The notes beneath the pieces are model-generated. The model worked only from the letters and a program-made list of their open reading frames with translations. It did not search any database and had not been told where the DNA came from. DNA of 64,000 nucleotides, from NCBI RefSeq assembly GCF_025972045.1, contig NZ_JAPDHX010000004.1, positions 186,001 to 250,000 on the forward strand, read 5' to 3'. Both the position numbers and the translations under genes were made by a program. Shown here piece by piece: positions 39,178 through 47,990 of this stretch (positions within the stretch are counted from its first letter, which is position 1; the number at the start of each line of letters is the position of its first letter). This DNA comes from Micropruina sonneratiae. Its GTDB lineage: Bacteria > Actinomycetota > Actinomycetes > Propionibacteriales > Propionibacteriaceae.

Positions 39178-40605
39178 ATGACACCCATGCCACGGCCCTA
39201 CTCTGAGCGCATGGCAACGCAGCCCGAGCCGGCCCTGCCTGGCGCCCTGTTGACCCGCAACCGTTGGTCGTTCGGTGTGGGCACTCTTGGCAGAGACATG
39301 GTGTACACACTCGTGAGCCTCTACCTGATCGTGTACCTCACCGAGGCACTCAATGTCTCGGACTACTTCTTGTGGTGGGCAGGTTGGTTGATCCTCGCCG
39401 CGCGCTTGTTCGACGCCGTGATGGACATCGTCATGGGCTCCGTCGTCGACAACACGCGAAGTCGATGGGGTCACTACAAGCCGTGGATCCTTGGTGGCGC
39501 CCTCGCCTCCGCAGTCACGACGTTGCTGCTCTTCACCGATCTGGGACTGCCGGACACCACCTACGTCGCAGTATTCGCCCTGCTCTACCTGCTGTGGGGT
39601 CTGTCCTGGACGATGAACGACATTCCCTTCTGGGCGTTGCTGCCCGCCTTGACCCTTGACCAGAAGGAACGGGAAAGGATCGGCGCGCTCGCCAAGATCT
39701 TCGCCACGATCGGCCTGTTCAGCGTCGTGGTCGCCATTCTTCCGGCGACCGCCGCCCTGGGCGGCGATAGCCGGGCCTGGTCTGTGTTCACCCTTGTGAT
39801 AGTGACGATCATGTTGACCGGCCAAGCGGTCACCCTGTTCGGGGTGCGCGAACCAAAGCTGGCCGTGGAACAGCCCAAGGTGACGCTGCCCGAGCTGTGG
39901 AGGGTGGTGACCGGCAACGATCAGCTGCTGTGGACTGCCATCTCGATGGTCCTCTTCATGACCGGGTACATCACCACCACGTCGTTCGGGATCTACTTCT
40001 TCAAGTACGCCTACCGCGACGAAACCATGTACACCCCGTTCGGGACGGTCCTGGGAATTGCTCAGCTGACCGGCTTCCTTGTCTTTCCACTGTTCCGGAA
40101 GAGGTTCAGCCGACGAAGCCTCTACACCGGGGCAACCGGCATGATCGTGGTCGGCTACCTAGTCTTCTTCTTCGCACCGATGAATATGCTGTGGATCGGA
40201 GCAGCGGGTCTGTTGTTGTTCATCGGCCAATCCTTCGTGGTCGTCCTGATGCTGGTGTTCATCACCGACTGCATCGAATACGGGCACTGGAAGCTCGGAC
40301 GCCGCAACGCGGCGGTCACTTTTGCGCTGCAGCCATTCATCAACAAGGTGGGAGCGGCGCTGGCCACCCAGATCGTGAGCGTCGTTGTGCTCCTGTCCGG
40401 CATCAACTCCGCCGCCACTCCCGACGCGGTCACGGGCGAGGGCCTGCTGATGATGCGGCTGGCGATGCTGGTACTGCCCTTGGTGCTGATCGTGGCCGGT
40501 TACCTCATCTACCGCTCGAAGTACCGCATCGATGAGGAGTTCTACGCCAGGATCCTCGCTGACCTCGCTGCTCGTGGCCAACTGAGCATCCATCGAACAC
40601 CATGA
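39178..40605 (+). CDS. GPH-family (MelB-like) cation:sugar symporter
   Basis: About 475 residues; start taken at ATG 39178 (GAGGGGGCC upstream), but ATG 39211 (MATQPEP) is equally possible. Twelve membrane segments, with LFDAVMDIVMGSVVDNTRSRWGHYKPWI, the conserved cytoplasmic loop of the glycoside-pentoside-hexuronide family, compressed here as key parts DAVMDI, DNTRSRWGHYKP and the second-half DCIEYGHWKLGRR. Imports a glycoside with Na+ or H+. Near the GH1 gene, so a beta-glycoside is the likely cargo, by inference. Confidence 0.9.
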   Translation: MTPMPRPYSERMATQPEPALPGALLTRNRWSFGVGTLGRDMVYTLVSLYLIVYLTEALNVSDYFLWWAGWLILAARLFDAVMDIVMGSVVDNTRSRWGHYKPWILGGALASAVTTLLLFTDLGLPDTTYVAVFALLYLLWGLSWTMNDIPFWALLPALTLDQKERERIGALAKIFATIGLFSVVVAILPATAALGGDSRAWSVFTLVIVTIMLTGQAVTLFGVREPKLAVEQPKVTLPELWRVVTGNDQLLWTAISMVLFMTGYITTTSFGIYFFKYAYRDETMYTPFGTVLGIAQLTGFLVFPLFRKRFSRRSLYTGATGMIVVGYLVFFFAPMNMLWIGAAGLLLFIGQSFVVVLMLVFITDCIEYGHWKLGRRNAAVTFALQPFINKVGAALATQIVSVVVLLSGINSAATPDAVTGEGLLMMRLAMLVLPLVLIVAGYLIYRSKYRIDEEFYARILADLAARGQLSIHRTP

Positions 40606-40717
40606 AGAAACGGATCCACCAAGCAGGAGCCGGTTAGTTGGTCACACTCGAGACTAGTAACGTTCCCGAACGAGGACCGCTTGGCTGTTCCGCAGCCGAT
40701 GGATCGAGGAGTCAATC

Positions 40718-41578
40718 GTGGGCAAGCGCCTTGTGGTCGTCAGCCGTCCGCTTCACGGGCTGGGCAATCGCGTGCGACTGGTCCTGAGCGGGCTCGCACT
40801 TGCCGAGTCGACGGGTCGAAGGTTCGACTACTACTGGCCCGTGGGACCGAACTTCGGCGCACGCATGACGGACCTGTGGGAGTTCAGGCCATCGCTGTCG
40901 CCACTGCAGGAACTCGTCCTGCGCGTTCGGTCCCCCCTTGCTGATCCGCAGGAGCTGGCCAGCCACACGTCGCGCAGGATCTGGCACGTGCGGAGTGGGA
41001 GCACCCTGCCATTGCCCGAGGATGCGCTCGATTGGCACCGGCTCCTCGCCGAGTTGTCTCTCAATCCCACGCTGGCCCAACTCGTCCGCGAGACGCACGC
41101 CGCCCAGTTCGGCCAAAGGCCGTACGTCGGGGTCATGGTTCGCGCTCACGCAAACGCCCACAGCCTCACCAAGCAGCACTCGCCGATCAGTTGGTATGTG
41201 GATCGGATGCGCGAGTTGCAGGCTCAGTTGGGCGATGTCGGATTCTTCATCTCAGCCGACACCAGGCAGGCGGCAGATCGCCTCAGGGCGGCCTTCCCGG
41301 GCGCCTATGCGGCCGATAAGTCCGGCAGCTACAACTCGCGCCTCGCTCTACAGGAATCGGTGGTCGACCTCTATCTCCTCGCCTGCTCGACCCACATCCT
41401 GGGCCCCCACCATTCGAGCTTTCCGGAACTGGCCTACTTCCTCGCGTTGGGCCAGGTCCCACTCGAGACGTCCGTGGGCGAGTCGTTTGCCCGAGTGCGC
41501 CCGCCCGTTTCTCTCAGCATCGCCCCGAATCCCGTCCGTCCACGACAGCGAGTGCCAGTGGATTCTTTCACCTCGTGA
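40718..41578 (+). CDS. Fucosyltransferase-like glycosyltransferase
   Basis: 286 residues. N-terminal GLGNRVRLVLSGLALAESTGR resembles the donor-binding start of the NodZ/FUT8/O-fucosyltransferase superfamily; VGVMVRAHAN corresponds to the HxR-type motif, FFISADTRQA and LLACSTHILGPHHSSFPELAY to the late GDP-binding and acceptor segments. No membrane helix. Likely adds a deoxyhexose to the polysaccharide repeat unit. Opens the exopolysaccharide region; 110 bases of gene-free DNA precede it. Confidence 0.6.
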   Translation: MGKRLVVVSRPLHGLGNRVRLVLSGLALAESTGRRFDYYWPVGPNFGARMTDLWEFRPSLSPLQELVLRVRSPLADPQELASHTSRRIWHVRSGSTLPLPEDALDWHRLLAELSLNPTLAQLVRETHAAQFGQRPYVGVMVRAHANAHSLTKQHSPISWYVDRMRELQAQLGDVGFFISADTRQAADRLRAAFPGAYAADKSGSYNSRLALQESVVDLYLLACSTHILGPHHSSFPELAYFLALGQVPLETSVGESFARVRPPVSLSIAPNPVRPRQRVPVDSFTS

Positions 41579-41662
41579 GACATTGGCTGAAGAATCATGG
41601 GGCGCTCACAATGGTGTTCCAAGGTGCTCGATGAGCCCTTGCGACCACCCCTTGGAGGGACC

Positions 41663-43258
41663 GTGCCACACATCCCCACCCATCCCCAGCGCCCCCCAGT
41701 CGTTCGCACATTGGCGGCCGCAGCAGCATTGACCCTTCTGGCCACCTCTTTTCAGGCGGCAGTAGTGGCGTCAGCCTCCGACACCATCCGCGTTTCATCG
41801 GGAAAGAGCGCCGTCGCGCCGATCGGATCGAGCCGCATCACGTCGATCGCGCAGGTGAAGGCGATCGTCCCCGCCAACGGCGCGCAATGGGGTATCCAGC
41901 TACGGGCCGCCAGCACCACCTCGGGGTACCTGGTGAAGCTCAAGATCGGCACCGGCGGGAATCTGGTCGGCGCAATCAAGAGACTGTCCGGAAAGTCTGC
42001 GAAGACGCTGCACGACTGGGCTCCGCTGGGTGTGAAGGTGAAGCCGGGTCAATCCGTCCGTCTCGAGGCCACCGTTACGGCCAAGGCCCAGGTGAGGACG
42101 TACATGCGCGCCTGGGTCGACGGCGAGCCCAAACCTGTCGTCTGGCATATGTCTGCGAGCGACTCGACGTCGAGTCGCTACCGCAGCCCCGGGCGAACAT
42201 ACGTGTGGGCCGCCGTTCCCGAGGGGGCTCCGACGACCTCCGTCTCATTCCCGGCAACATCGGTGCACGACTACAGCGCCGCTTCGGCTGGCCGCATCAG
42301 CGTCGTGGCACCGCTGTCCTGGACGTCCAGCACCTTCAGCTTGGCTGTGATTCCCGATACACAAGTGGAAACGAACGATCCAAAGAACACGCTCTTCCTC
42401 AATCGAGTCGATTGGTTGACCCGTCACAAGTCGACACTGAACGTTGCCTACGCTCTGCACACGGGCGACATGACCAACTGGGGGTGGCTTGATGCCCCTC
42501 AGATCGAAAGGGCTCGGCAGGCAATGGCGCGCGTCCGCAACGCCGGGATCCCGTATGCCCTCACAGTGGGCAACCACGACACCCGGGCGGTTGGATGGAA
42601 TGGCATCGCAGGCTCGAGTGGCTACGGCGGCAGCGCCTACATGTACAACCCGGAATGCCCCGGACGACTCGGAGGGGCAGAGTGCAAGTCATGGCTCCTC
42701 GTCCGACACACCGAAGCGTTCAACAAGGCCTTCCCGTTGTCCTCGATGGGTGGTGTCGGCGGCGCCTACGAGGCCGGCAAGTCCGACAATTACTGGACAA
42801 CCTTTGAAGCAGGAGGGACCAAATGGCTGGTACTCACTCTTGAGCCCTGGCCTCGCAAGTCGGTCGTCACCTGGGCCCAGAACGTCTTGGCGACCCACCG
42901 GAGTCACAACGTGATCATCCAGATTCATCACTATCTGACCAAGACGGGGGCCGTTTCTGACTCAAATGCCGGCTACGGCGCCACATCACCTCAGTATCTG
43001 CGAGAGAAGCTCGTTGCGAAGTATCCAAACGTGAAACTGATCTTCTCTGGTCATACCGGCGCATTTGCTCAGCGAGTGGAAACTGTTTCGGGCAATAGAG
43101 TGGCCGCCTTCGTCGGCAATGACCTGGGAGCCGGGACCAACCCCTTACGGATCGTCACCATCGACACGCGCACCGGCCGCCTGGTCAACACGGTCTACAA
43201 CCCCGTCAAGAACGCGGCCGCACTGACGACGTCCACCACCCTGAAGTTCATCCATTGA
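41663..43258 (+). CDS. Secreted metallophosphoesterase with N-terminal GWG-DST-like domain
   Basis: 531 residues starting at GTG 41663 (TTGGAGGGACC upstream; the longer frame to 41597 has no ribosome site). Signal peptide about 1-39. Residues about 40-205 form a divergent copy of the shared module (YMRAWVDGEPKPVVWHMSASDST). Phosphoesterase about 225-520: VIPDTQ, LHTGDMTNWG, VGNHDT, IIQIHHYL and IFSGHT keep the metal-binding pattern. Same PDTQ-type subfamily as the gene at 36147, but with the module on the other end. Sits inside the polysaccharide cluster between a glycosyltransferase and the polymerase, so it may act on the exported polymer. Confidence 0.83.
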   Translation: MPHIPTHPQRPPVVRTLAAAAALTLLATSFQAAVVASASDTIRVSSGKSAVAPIGSSRITSIAQVKAIVPANGAQWGIQLRAASTTSGYLVKLKIGTGGNLVGAIKRLSGKSAKTLHDWAPLGVKVKPGQSVRLEATVTAKAQVRTYMRAWVDGEPKPVVWHMSASDSTSSRYRSPGRTYVWAAVPEGAPTTSVSFPATSVHDYSAASAGRISVVAPLSWTSSTFSLAVIPDTQVETNDPKNTLFLNRVDWLTRHKSTLNVAYALHTGDMTNWGWLDAPQIERARQAMARVRNAGIPYALTVGNHDTRAVGWNGIAGSSGYGGSAYMYNPECPGRLGGAECKSWLLVRHTEAFNKAFPLSSMGGVGGAYEAGKSDNYWTTFEAGGTKWLVLTLEPWPRKSVVTWAQNVLATHRSHNVIIQIHHYLTKTGAVSDSNAGYGATSPQYLREKLVAKYPNVKLIFSGHTGAFAQRVETVSGNRVAAFVGNDLGAGTNPLRIVTIDTRTGRLVNTVYNPVKNAAALTTSTTLKFIH

Positions 43259-43307
43259 ACGTGGGGCGGGCTCCGGCATCTGACCACGGCGAGTATGGTC
43301 GGGCAGC

Positions 43308-44633
43308 ATGACCGCCGACCAGCTGGAGAACGGGCTCACGCTGTCTGTGCTGGGTCTACTCGCCATCATCGCGTGCATCGTGATCGTCCCGCACGCTCGG
43401 TTGGCACTCGCCCTGTTCATCGGCGGAATCGCCTTCGCGCCGGTGTGGCTGGGCGCGAACCTGTCGGGGCTAGTCACCATTCACACCGCGTTAGCGGCAC
43501 TGGCACTTGTCTCGCTCGTTGTGGACGCGTACCGCACGAGATCCCGCGCCGCCCCAGACCCACGCCCCCTGCGTCAGGCAGGGCTGCACTCGTTCGATAT
43601 TGTCTTTATGCTGCTGGCAGCCCTCACCGTCGCATCGAATCTGGTCGGAGGGGTCGACCGGGGGCAGGTTTATCTCGTCGCAACGTGGGGCCTCATGTAC
43701 GCGTTGGGCCGTGCGGCCATGCTCCGGGTCGGCCTCGTCTGGATCGCTGGGGCTCTCACGGCCGTCATGACGGTGGTTGCCGTTTTTGCCATAATCGAAT
43801 GGGTGACCTCATGGAATCCGTGGCTTGAGTTCACGGGCAACTCTTCCAGCGCGTTCAGGGTGTGGGGCCCGCAGCAGTTTCGCGGCAGTCAGGTGCGGGC
43901 CGAGGCGTCCTTCGGCCATTCGATTGCCCTTGGCTGCAGTCTCGCAATCACTCTGGTTCTCACGATCATCGCGCGCATGCGCAATGCGGCCAAATTGATA
44001 GTAATTGGACTGCTGACTGTCGCTCTTATTCTGACGTTCAGTCGGACTGCCTACATCACCGCGGGCCTGGGGGTCGTCCTTCTGCTGCTGTTCACGGGCA
44101 GGAACCTTTCCAGCAGGATGCGCGCCGGGTTGTCAGCAATCCTGGTGGCCGGCGCCACGTTGGGCCTGATAATCACAACCTCCGCGTTCGCCGAGAATGA
44201 GGATGCATCCTCGGATGCGGCCTTCTACCGACTCTGGCTGTGGGACCTTGTGCCAGGACTGAGAGCCCTTGGCGCCTCCAGCCTGCTCTACCGCACCACT
44301 GACGGCACGTCGACGGTGGGATCGTTCGCGTCCATCGACAGCGCTGTCCTGCTCTACGCACTCACCAACGGCTGGGTCCCTGCCGCCGTCCTCTGCATTG
44401 CGTTGCTCATTGCGACAGTCCGCTTGGTGCTCAGAGGCGGCGATCCCGCCCTCGTGGCCTTGGTCGCACAGATCCCGGCGTTCTTCACCGTTGCTCTGAT
44501 CACCCAGTACGCCCACCTTGTGTGGTTCGTCGCCGGCATGGCCGTGACCGGCATCACCCAGGCGGCCCCCAATGACTTGGGCACAAGTCTCAGACCGTCC
44601 GCCAGCCGACGACACCCGTCTCTAGTGGCGTAG
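43308..44633 (+). CDS. Wzy-like O-antigen/exopolysaccharide polymerase
   Basis: 441 residues with about 11 membrane helices. The long extracytoplasmic loop between TSWNPWLEFTGNSS and the helix starting FGHSIALGCSLAI, and the late RLWLWDLVPGL region, give the topology of the Wzy/WaaL O-antigen ligase family. Joins repeat units outside the membrane. Wzy proteins have little sequence identity, so the call rests on topology and on its place next to Wzz/kinase and flippase genes. Confidence 0.78.
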   Translation: MTADQLENGLTLSVLGLLAIIACIVIVPHARLALALFIGGIAFAPVWLGANLSGLVTIHTALAALALVSLVVDAYRTRSRAAPDPRPLRQAGLHSFDIVFMLLAALTVASNLVGGVDRGQVYLVATWGLMYALGRAAMLRVGLVWIAGALTAVMTVVAVFAIIEWVTSWNPWLEFTGNSSSAFRVWGPQQFRGSQVRAEASFGHSIALGCSLAITLVLTIIARMRNAAKLIVIGLLTVALILTFSRTAYITAGLGVVLLLLFTGRNLSSRMRAGLSAILVAGATLGLIITTSAFAENEDASSDAAFYRLWLWDLVPGLRALGASSLLYRTTDGTSTVGSFASIDSAVLLYALTNGWVPAAVLCIALLIATVRLVLRGGDPALVALVAQIPAFFTVALITQYAHLVWFVAGMAVTGITQAAPNDLGTSLRPSASRRHPSLVA

Positions 44634-44643
44634 TTTGGTCATC

Positions 44644-46128
44644 ATGTTTCGCTTGTCGCTCAAGGATGTTTGGCGCTCCTGGCCCTGGGCCGCGGGCGGC
44701 TTTGCATTAGGCGCCGTCGTCGCGTACGTCCTGTCGCAGCTCGTCACGCCCATGTATCAGTCGACAGCGGTGCTCTACTACGCGTTGAGCTTCGGCAACA
44801 CGGCGGGTGATCTGGCACAGGGTTCCACCTACACGGAGAGCCAGATGCTGTCCTTTGGCGAATTGGCAACGTCCCAACTGGTGCTCGACCCCGTGATCAA
44901 GAGCGAGCAACTCCCCATTACCAGCCACGAACTCGCCAATCAAATCTCAGTGGCAACTCCGCGGGGGACGATGATCATGCAGATCACGGCGGCGTCTGCC
45001 GACCCTGAGATGGCTGCCAGAATCGCCAATGCGGTGGCGGTCGAACAGAAGCAGGCTGTCGAGTCGATTGCCCCCCGGAAGAGCGACGGAGATTCGACGG
45101 TCACGGTACGCATCATCCAACAGGCCTTTGTCGCCGAATTCGCTTCGAGCCCTAACACGAAGCTCAACATGGTTCTGGGAGCGTTGGCCGGCACATTACT
45201 CTTCGGGGGCGGCGCCGTCCTGGCCCGCTACCTCGATAAGCGCATCAAGTCGGCCGAGGACATTGCCAAGGTCACGGACACCCCATTCCTTGGAACCATC
45301 CGCCAGATCCCGGAGGACTCCACGAACGCACTCATCGTTGCCGAGAACCCGAGGAGTCCTGTTGCGGAGGACTTCCGCCAGCTGCGCGCCAACCTGCGAT
45401 ACGCGACCATGTTCCGCTACCCCGTGCGACTGGTGGTGTCCTCATCGGTCTCCGGCGAGGGGAAGTCTACGGTTGCCATCAATCTGGCCGTCGCGTTGGC
45501 CGAGAGCGGCCAGACGGTGCTACTGATCGACGCCGACCTTCGGCGTCCACAGATCGCCGCATACACCTCGGTCGAAGGAGCCGTCGGACTGACCGACGTG
45601 CTGGTCGGCGAGCAACCACTATCGGAAGCGATCCAACCCCTGGGCGACACGGGAGTGCAGGTTCTCACGTCCGGCCCCATCCCGCCCAACCCCGGGGAGC
45701 TGTTGGGATCCAGGTCGATGTCGGAACTTCTGCAGCTCGCCTCCAACAAGTTCAACGTGGTGATCATCGACACCGCGCCAGTGCTGGCGGTGGCGGACGC
45801 AGCGATCCTTGCCCACAAGGGTGACGGCCTTCTGCTCGTTACCCGAAACCGGAAGACCACGACTACTGCCTTGACCAAGTGCCAAGCCAAGCTCGAAAGC
45901 GCCGGGGTGGACGTGATGGGCGTCGTGCTCAACGCCGACCGCCTGACGAGAGACAAGAACCTCAAGTACTACGAGTACACACCGAAGGAGCCGAGCCCGG
46001 CGCGAGTGGCGACCCTGTCGGCGTCCACGCCCAAGGACCCGGCCAGCAGGACCGATGGGTCCGAGAACGGTGACGCCTCTGCCGAGGCGACGAGCAGAAC
46101 CGAGCCCACCACCTCGCCGAAGGCTTGA
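44644..46128 (+). CDS. Fused Wzz chain-length regulator / BY-family tyrosine kinase
   Basis: 494 residues from ATG 44644 (a TTG three codons upstream is possible). Two membrane helices (about 14-33 and 173-196) enclose a Wzz-type extracytoplasmic domain. The cytoplasmic kinase domain has Walker A SVSGEGKST, A' LLIDADLRRP and B VVIIDTAPV. The C terminus has a short tyrosine cluster, YYEY, the usual autophosphorylation site, followed by a Ser/Thr/Pro-rich tail of about 45 residues. Controls polysaccharide chain length and export; the phosphatase two genes on is the expected antagonist. Confidence 0.93.
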   Translation: MFRLSLKDVWRSWPWAAGGFALGAVVAYVLSQLVTPMYQSTAVLYYALSFGNTAGDLAQGSTYTESQMLSFGELATSQLVLDPVIKSEQLPITSHELANQISVATPRGTMIMQITAASADPEMAARIANAVAVEQKQAVESIAPRKSDGDSTVTVRIIQQAFVAEFASSPNTKLNMVLGALAGTLLFGGGAVLARYLDKRIKSAEDIAKVTDTPFLGTIRQIPEDSTNALIVAENPRSPVAEDFRQLRANLRYATMFRYPVRLVVSSSVSGEGKSTVAINLAVALAESGQTVLLIDADLRRPQIAAYTSVEGAVGLTDVLVGEQPLSEAIQPLGDTGVQVLTSGPIPPNPGELLGSRSMSELLQLASNKFNVVIIDTAPVLAVADAAILAHKGDGLLLVTRNRKTTTTALTKCQAKLESAGVDVMGVVLNADRLTRDKNLKYYEYTPKEPSPARVATLSASTPKDPASRTDGSENGDASAEATSRTEPTTSPKA

Positions 46129-46170
46129 CGATCGCGGGTGATGTCGTGCGATCGAGCCTGAGGGAGGCTG

Positions 46171-46788
46171 ATGGAACAGGTCGGGAAGATCCTTGTGGTG
46201 TGCACGGCCAACGTGTGCCGCTCCGTCTACGCCTCGTCCATCCTGACTGGGGATCTGGGGCGTCGTGTGGCGGTTACCAGCGCCGGCACTGACGCGGTTC
46301 CAGGAAGCGAGATGTGCAGCCTCGTGCGCGCTCTGATCGACACGGGCGGGTTGGCACGCCCGTCGCAATACGACGAAGGATCTCGACGTCTCGACTCTCG
46401 CGTTGTCGAAGACGCGGATCTCGTCATCACCTTCACCTCGAACCAGCGGGCCAAGGTTGCCCGGCAGGTGGCGTCTTCCCGGGCACGACTGTTCACTCTG
46501 CGTGAAGCGGTGGCCTTGGTGGAGGTCACCGGCGACAGACGCGCCTCGGACTCACTCTCGACCTGGGTCGGGCGATTGAACGCGCGGCGCCCGGTACTCG
46601 CTCGAACCAGAGCAGCGGAGTCGGTCTTCCACTGGTGGTGGCCCGTCCGTCCACGTCAACGAGACGACTCCCCGCGTTGGGATCTGGCGGACGCACACTC
46701 CGCTTCCGACGATCGACACCGCACCTTGCTACAGGAGGTCTCCAGGTACGCTCATCGACTGGCTTCAGCGATCGGAGGTGAGCAATGA
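46171..46788 (+). CDS. Low-molecular-weight protein-tyrosine phosphatase (Wzb-like)
   Basis: 205 residues. P-loop CTANVCRS (C11 and R17, CX5R) at the N terminus; the catalytic-acid region near the C terminus reads WDLADAHS, with AD in place of the usual DP. SAGT and ITFTSNQRAKVAR match the family core. About 50 residues longer than typical LMW-PTPs, the extra part being Arg-rich and inserted before the acid region. Expected to dephosphorylate the BY-kinase encoded just upstream. Overlaps the next gene by four bases. Confidence 0.88.
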   Translation: MEQVGKILVVCTANVCRSVYASSILTGDLGRRVAVTSAGTDAVPGSEMCSLVRALIDTGGLARPSQYDEGSRRLDSRVVEDADLVITFTSNQRAKVARQVASSRARLFTLREAVALVEVTGDRRASDSLSTWVGRLNARRPVLARTRAAESVFHWWWPVRPRQRDDSPRWDLADAHSASDDRHRTLLQEVSRYAHRLASAIGGEQ

Positions 46789-47990
46789 CCGATGAGTCCA
46801 CCATCGATGACCAGATCCGTCGAGTCGTGGAGGCCGGAAACTGTTCCGGCTGTGGCGCCTGCGTCCTCTTGGACGCCGGGTTGTCGATGCGCCTGGATGA
46901 TGCCGGCTTTGCTCGCCCCCAGCGGGTATCCCGCCAATCCGCGTCAGTGTTCAACCCCGCCTTCAACCGCGTGTGCCCGGGGGCCCGGGTGGAGGCACAG
47001 ACTCCTGTCGGCTCTACGAGGCACGCCACCATGGGCTCCTTCGTCGAAGCACATCAGGGTTGGTCCATCGACGGCGAGTTCAGGCATATGGGAAGCAGTG
47101 GTGGGGTGCTGTCCGCACTGGCTAGTTGGTTGATCTCCAGCGGTCGCGTCGCAACCGTTGTCGGGGCGGCCGCTGACGTTGGAATACCGACTCGCACCGT
47201 CAGCGTGGAGATCAAGACGCGCCGGGACGCACTCGAGGCCGCCGGTTCGCGGTATGGCCCGGTCGCCAACGCGACCCTGGCCCGCATCGGCGATGAGAAC
47301 TCGGCTTTCATCGGTAAGCCGTGCGAGGTCAGCGCCGTCCGGGCTCTCGCACGGACCCGTGGAGCCGAACCTCCCCTGCTGCTCTCGTTCTACTGTGCGG
47401 GCACCCCGAGTCAATCGGCTACGGACGACCTGGTGCGAGACTTGGCCGAGGGGCAGGACGTTCGAGCGATGTGGTACCGCGGTCGCGGCTGGCCGGGTTA
47501 CTTCACGGTGGTGCGCGAGGACGGCACTGAAGGCGCTCTCAGCTACGACGAGTCCTGGGGGAAGGCGCTGGGTCCCTCAGCGCAATGGCGATGCAAGCTG
47601 TGCGTCGACGGCATCGGGGAGTCAGCGGACCTGGTCGCCGCGGACTATTGGCGAACCGACGATCGCGGGTACCCCCTGTTTGAGGAAGGTGAGGGAGTGA
47701 GCGCTATCCTCGCCCGGACGAAACGGGGGGCCGACATCCTCGCAGACGCGGTTGCCGACGGGATCCTGCATGTAGAGCCCCTCGACGTGGACGATCTCGC
47801 GGCCGTACAGCCGTTTCAGGTAACCCGGCGCAGCACCTTGTGGGGGCGCCTGCTGGGTGCGCGTCTGGCGGGGCGCGCCACACCGTCATATCGCGGATTC
47901 AAGCTCTGGCGATTCGCGCTTCGACAACCCTTACGGCAACTCCGCACGGCAAGGGGCACATTCCGAAGGCTTAAGGGTCCGGGCCGGTGA
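46785..47990 (+). CDS. Coenzyme F420 hydrogenase/dehydrogenase beta-subunit-like Fe-S protein
   Basis: 401 residues starting with ATG inside the preceding gene. CSGCGAC (C20, C23, C26) is a ferredoxin-type cluster-binding motif, HMGSSGGVLSAL, FIGKPCEVSAV and YCAGTPS are the FrhB-family core, and WRCKLCVDG plus LVAADYW lie in the second half. In polysaccharide clusters such proteins stand beside pyruvyl transferases, as here two genes downstream, and their redox job there is unknown. Overlaps the flippase start by four bases. Confidence 0.83.
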   Translation: MTDESTIDDQIRRVVEAGNCSGCGACVLLDAGLSMRLDDAGFARPQRVSRQSASVFNPAFNRVCPGARVEAQTPVGSTRHATMGSFVEAHQGWSIDGEFRHMGSSGGVLSALASWLISSGRVATVVGAAADVGIPTRTVSVEIKTRRDALEAAGSRYGPVANATLARIGDENSAFIGKPCEVSAVRALARTRGAEPPLLLSFYCAGTPSQSATDDLVRDLAEGQDVRAMWYRGRGWPGYFTVVREDGTEGALSYDESWGKALGPSAQWRCKLCVDGIGESADLVAADYWRTDDRGYPLFEEGEGVSAILARTKRGADILADAVADGILHVEPLDVDDLAAVQPFQVTRRSTLWGRLLGARLAGRATPSYRGFKLWRFALRQPLRQLRTARGTFRRLKGPGR

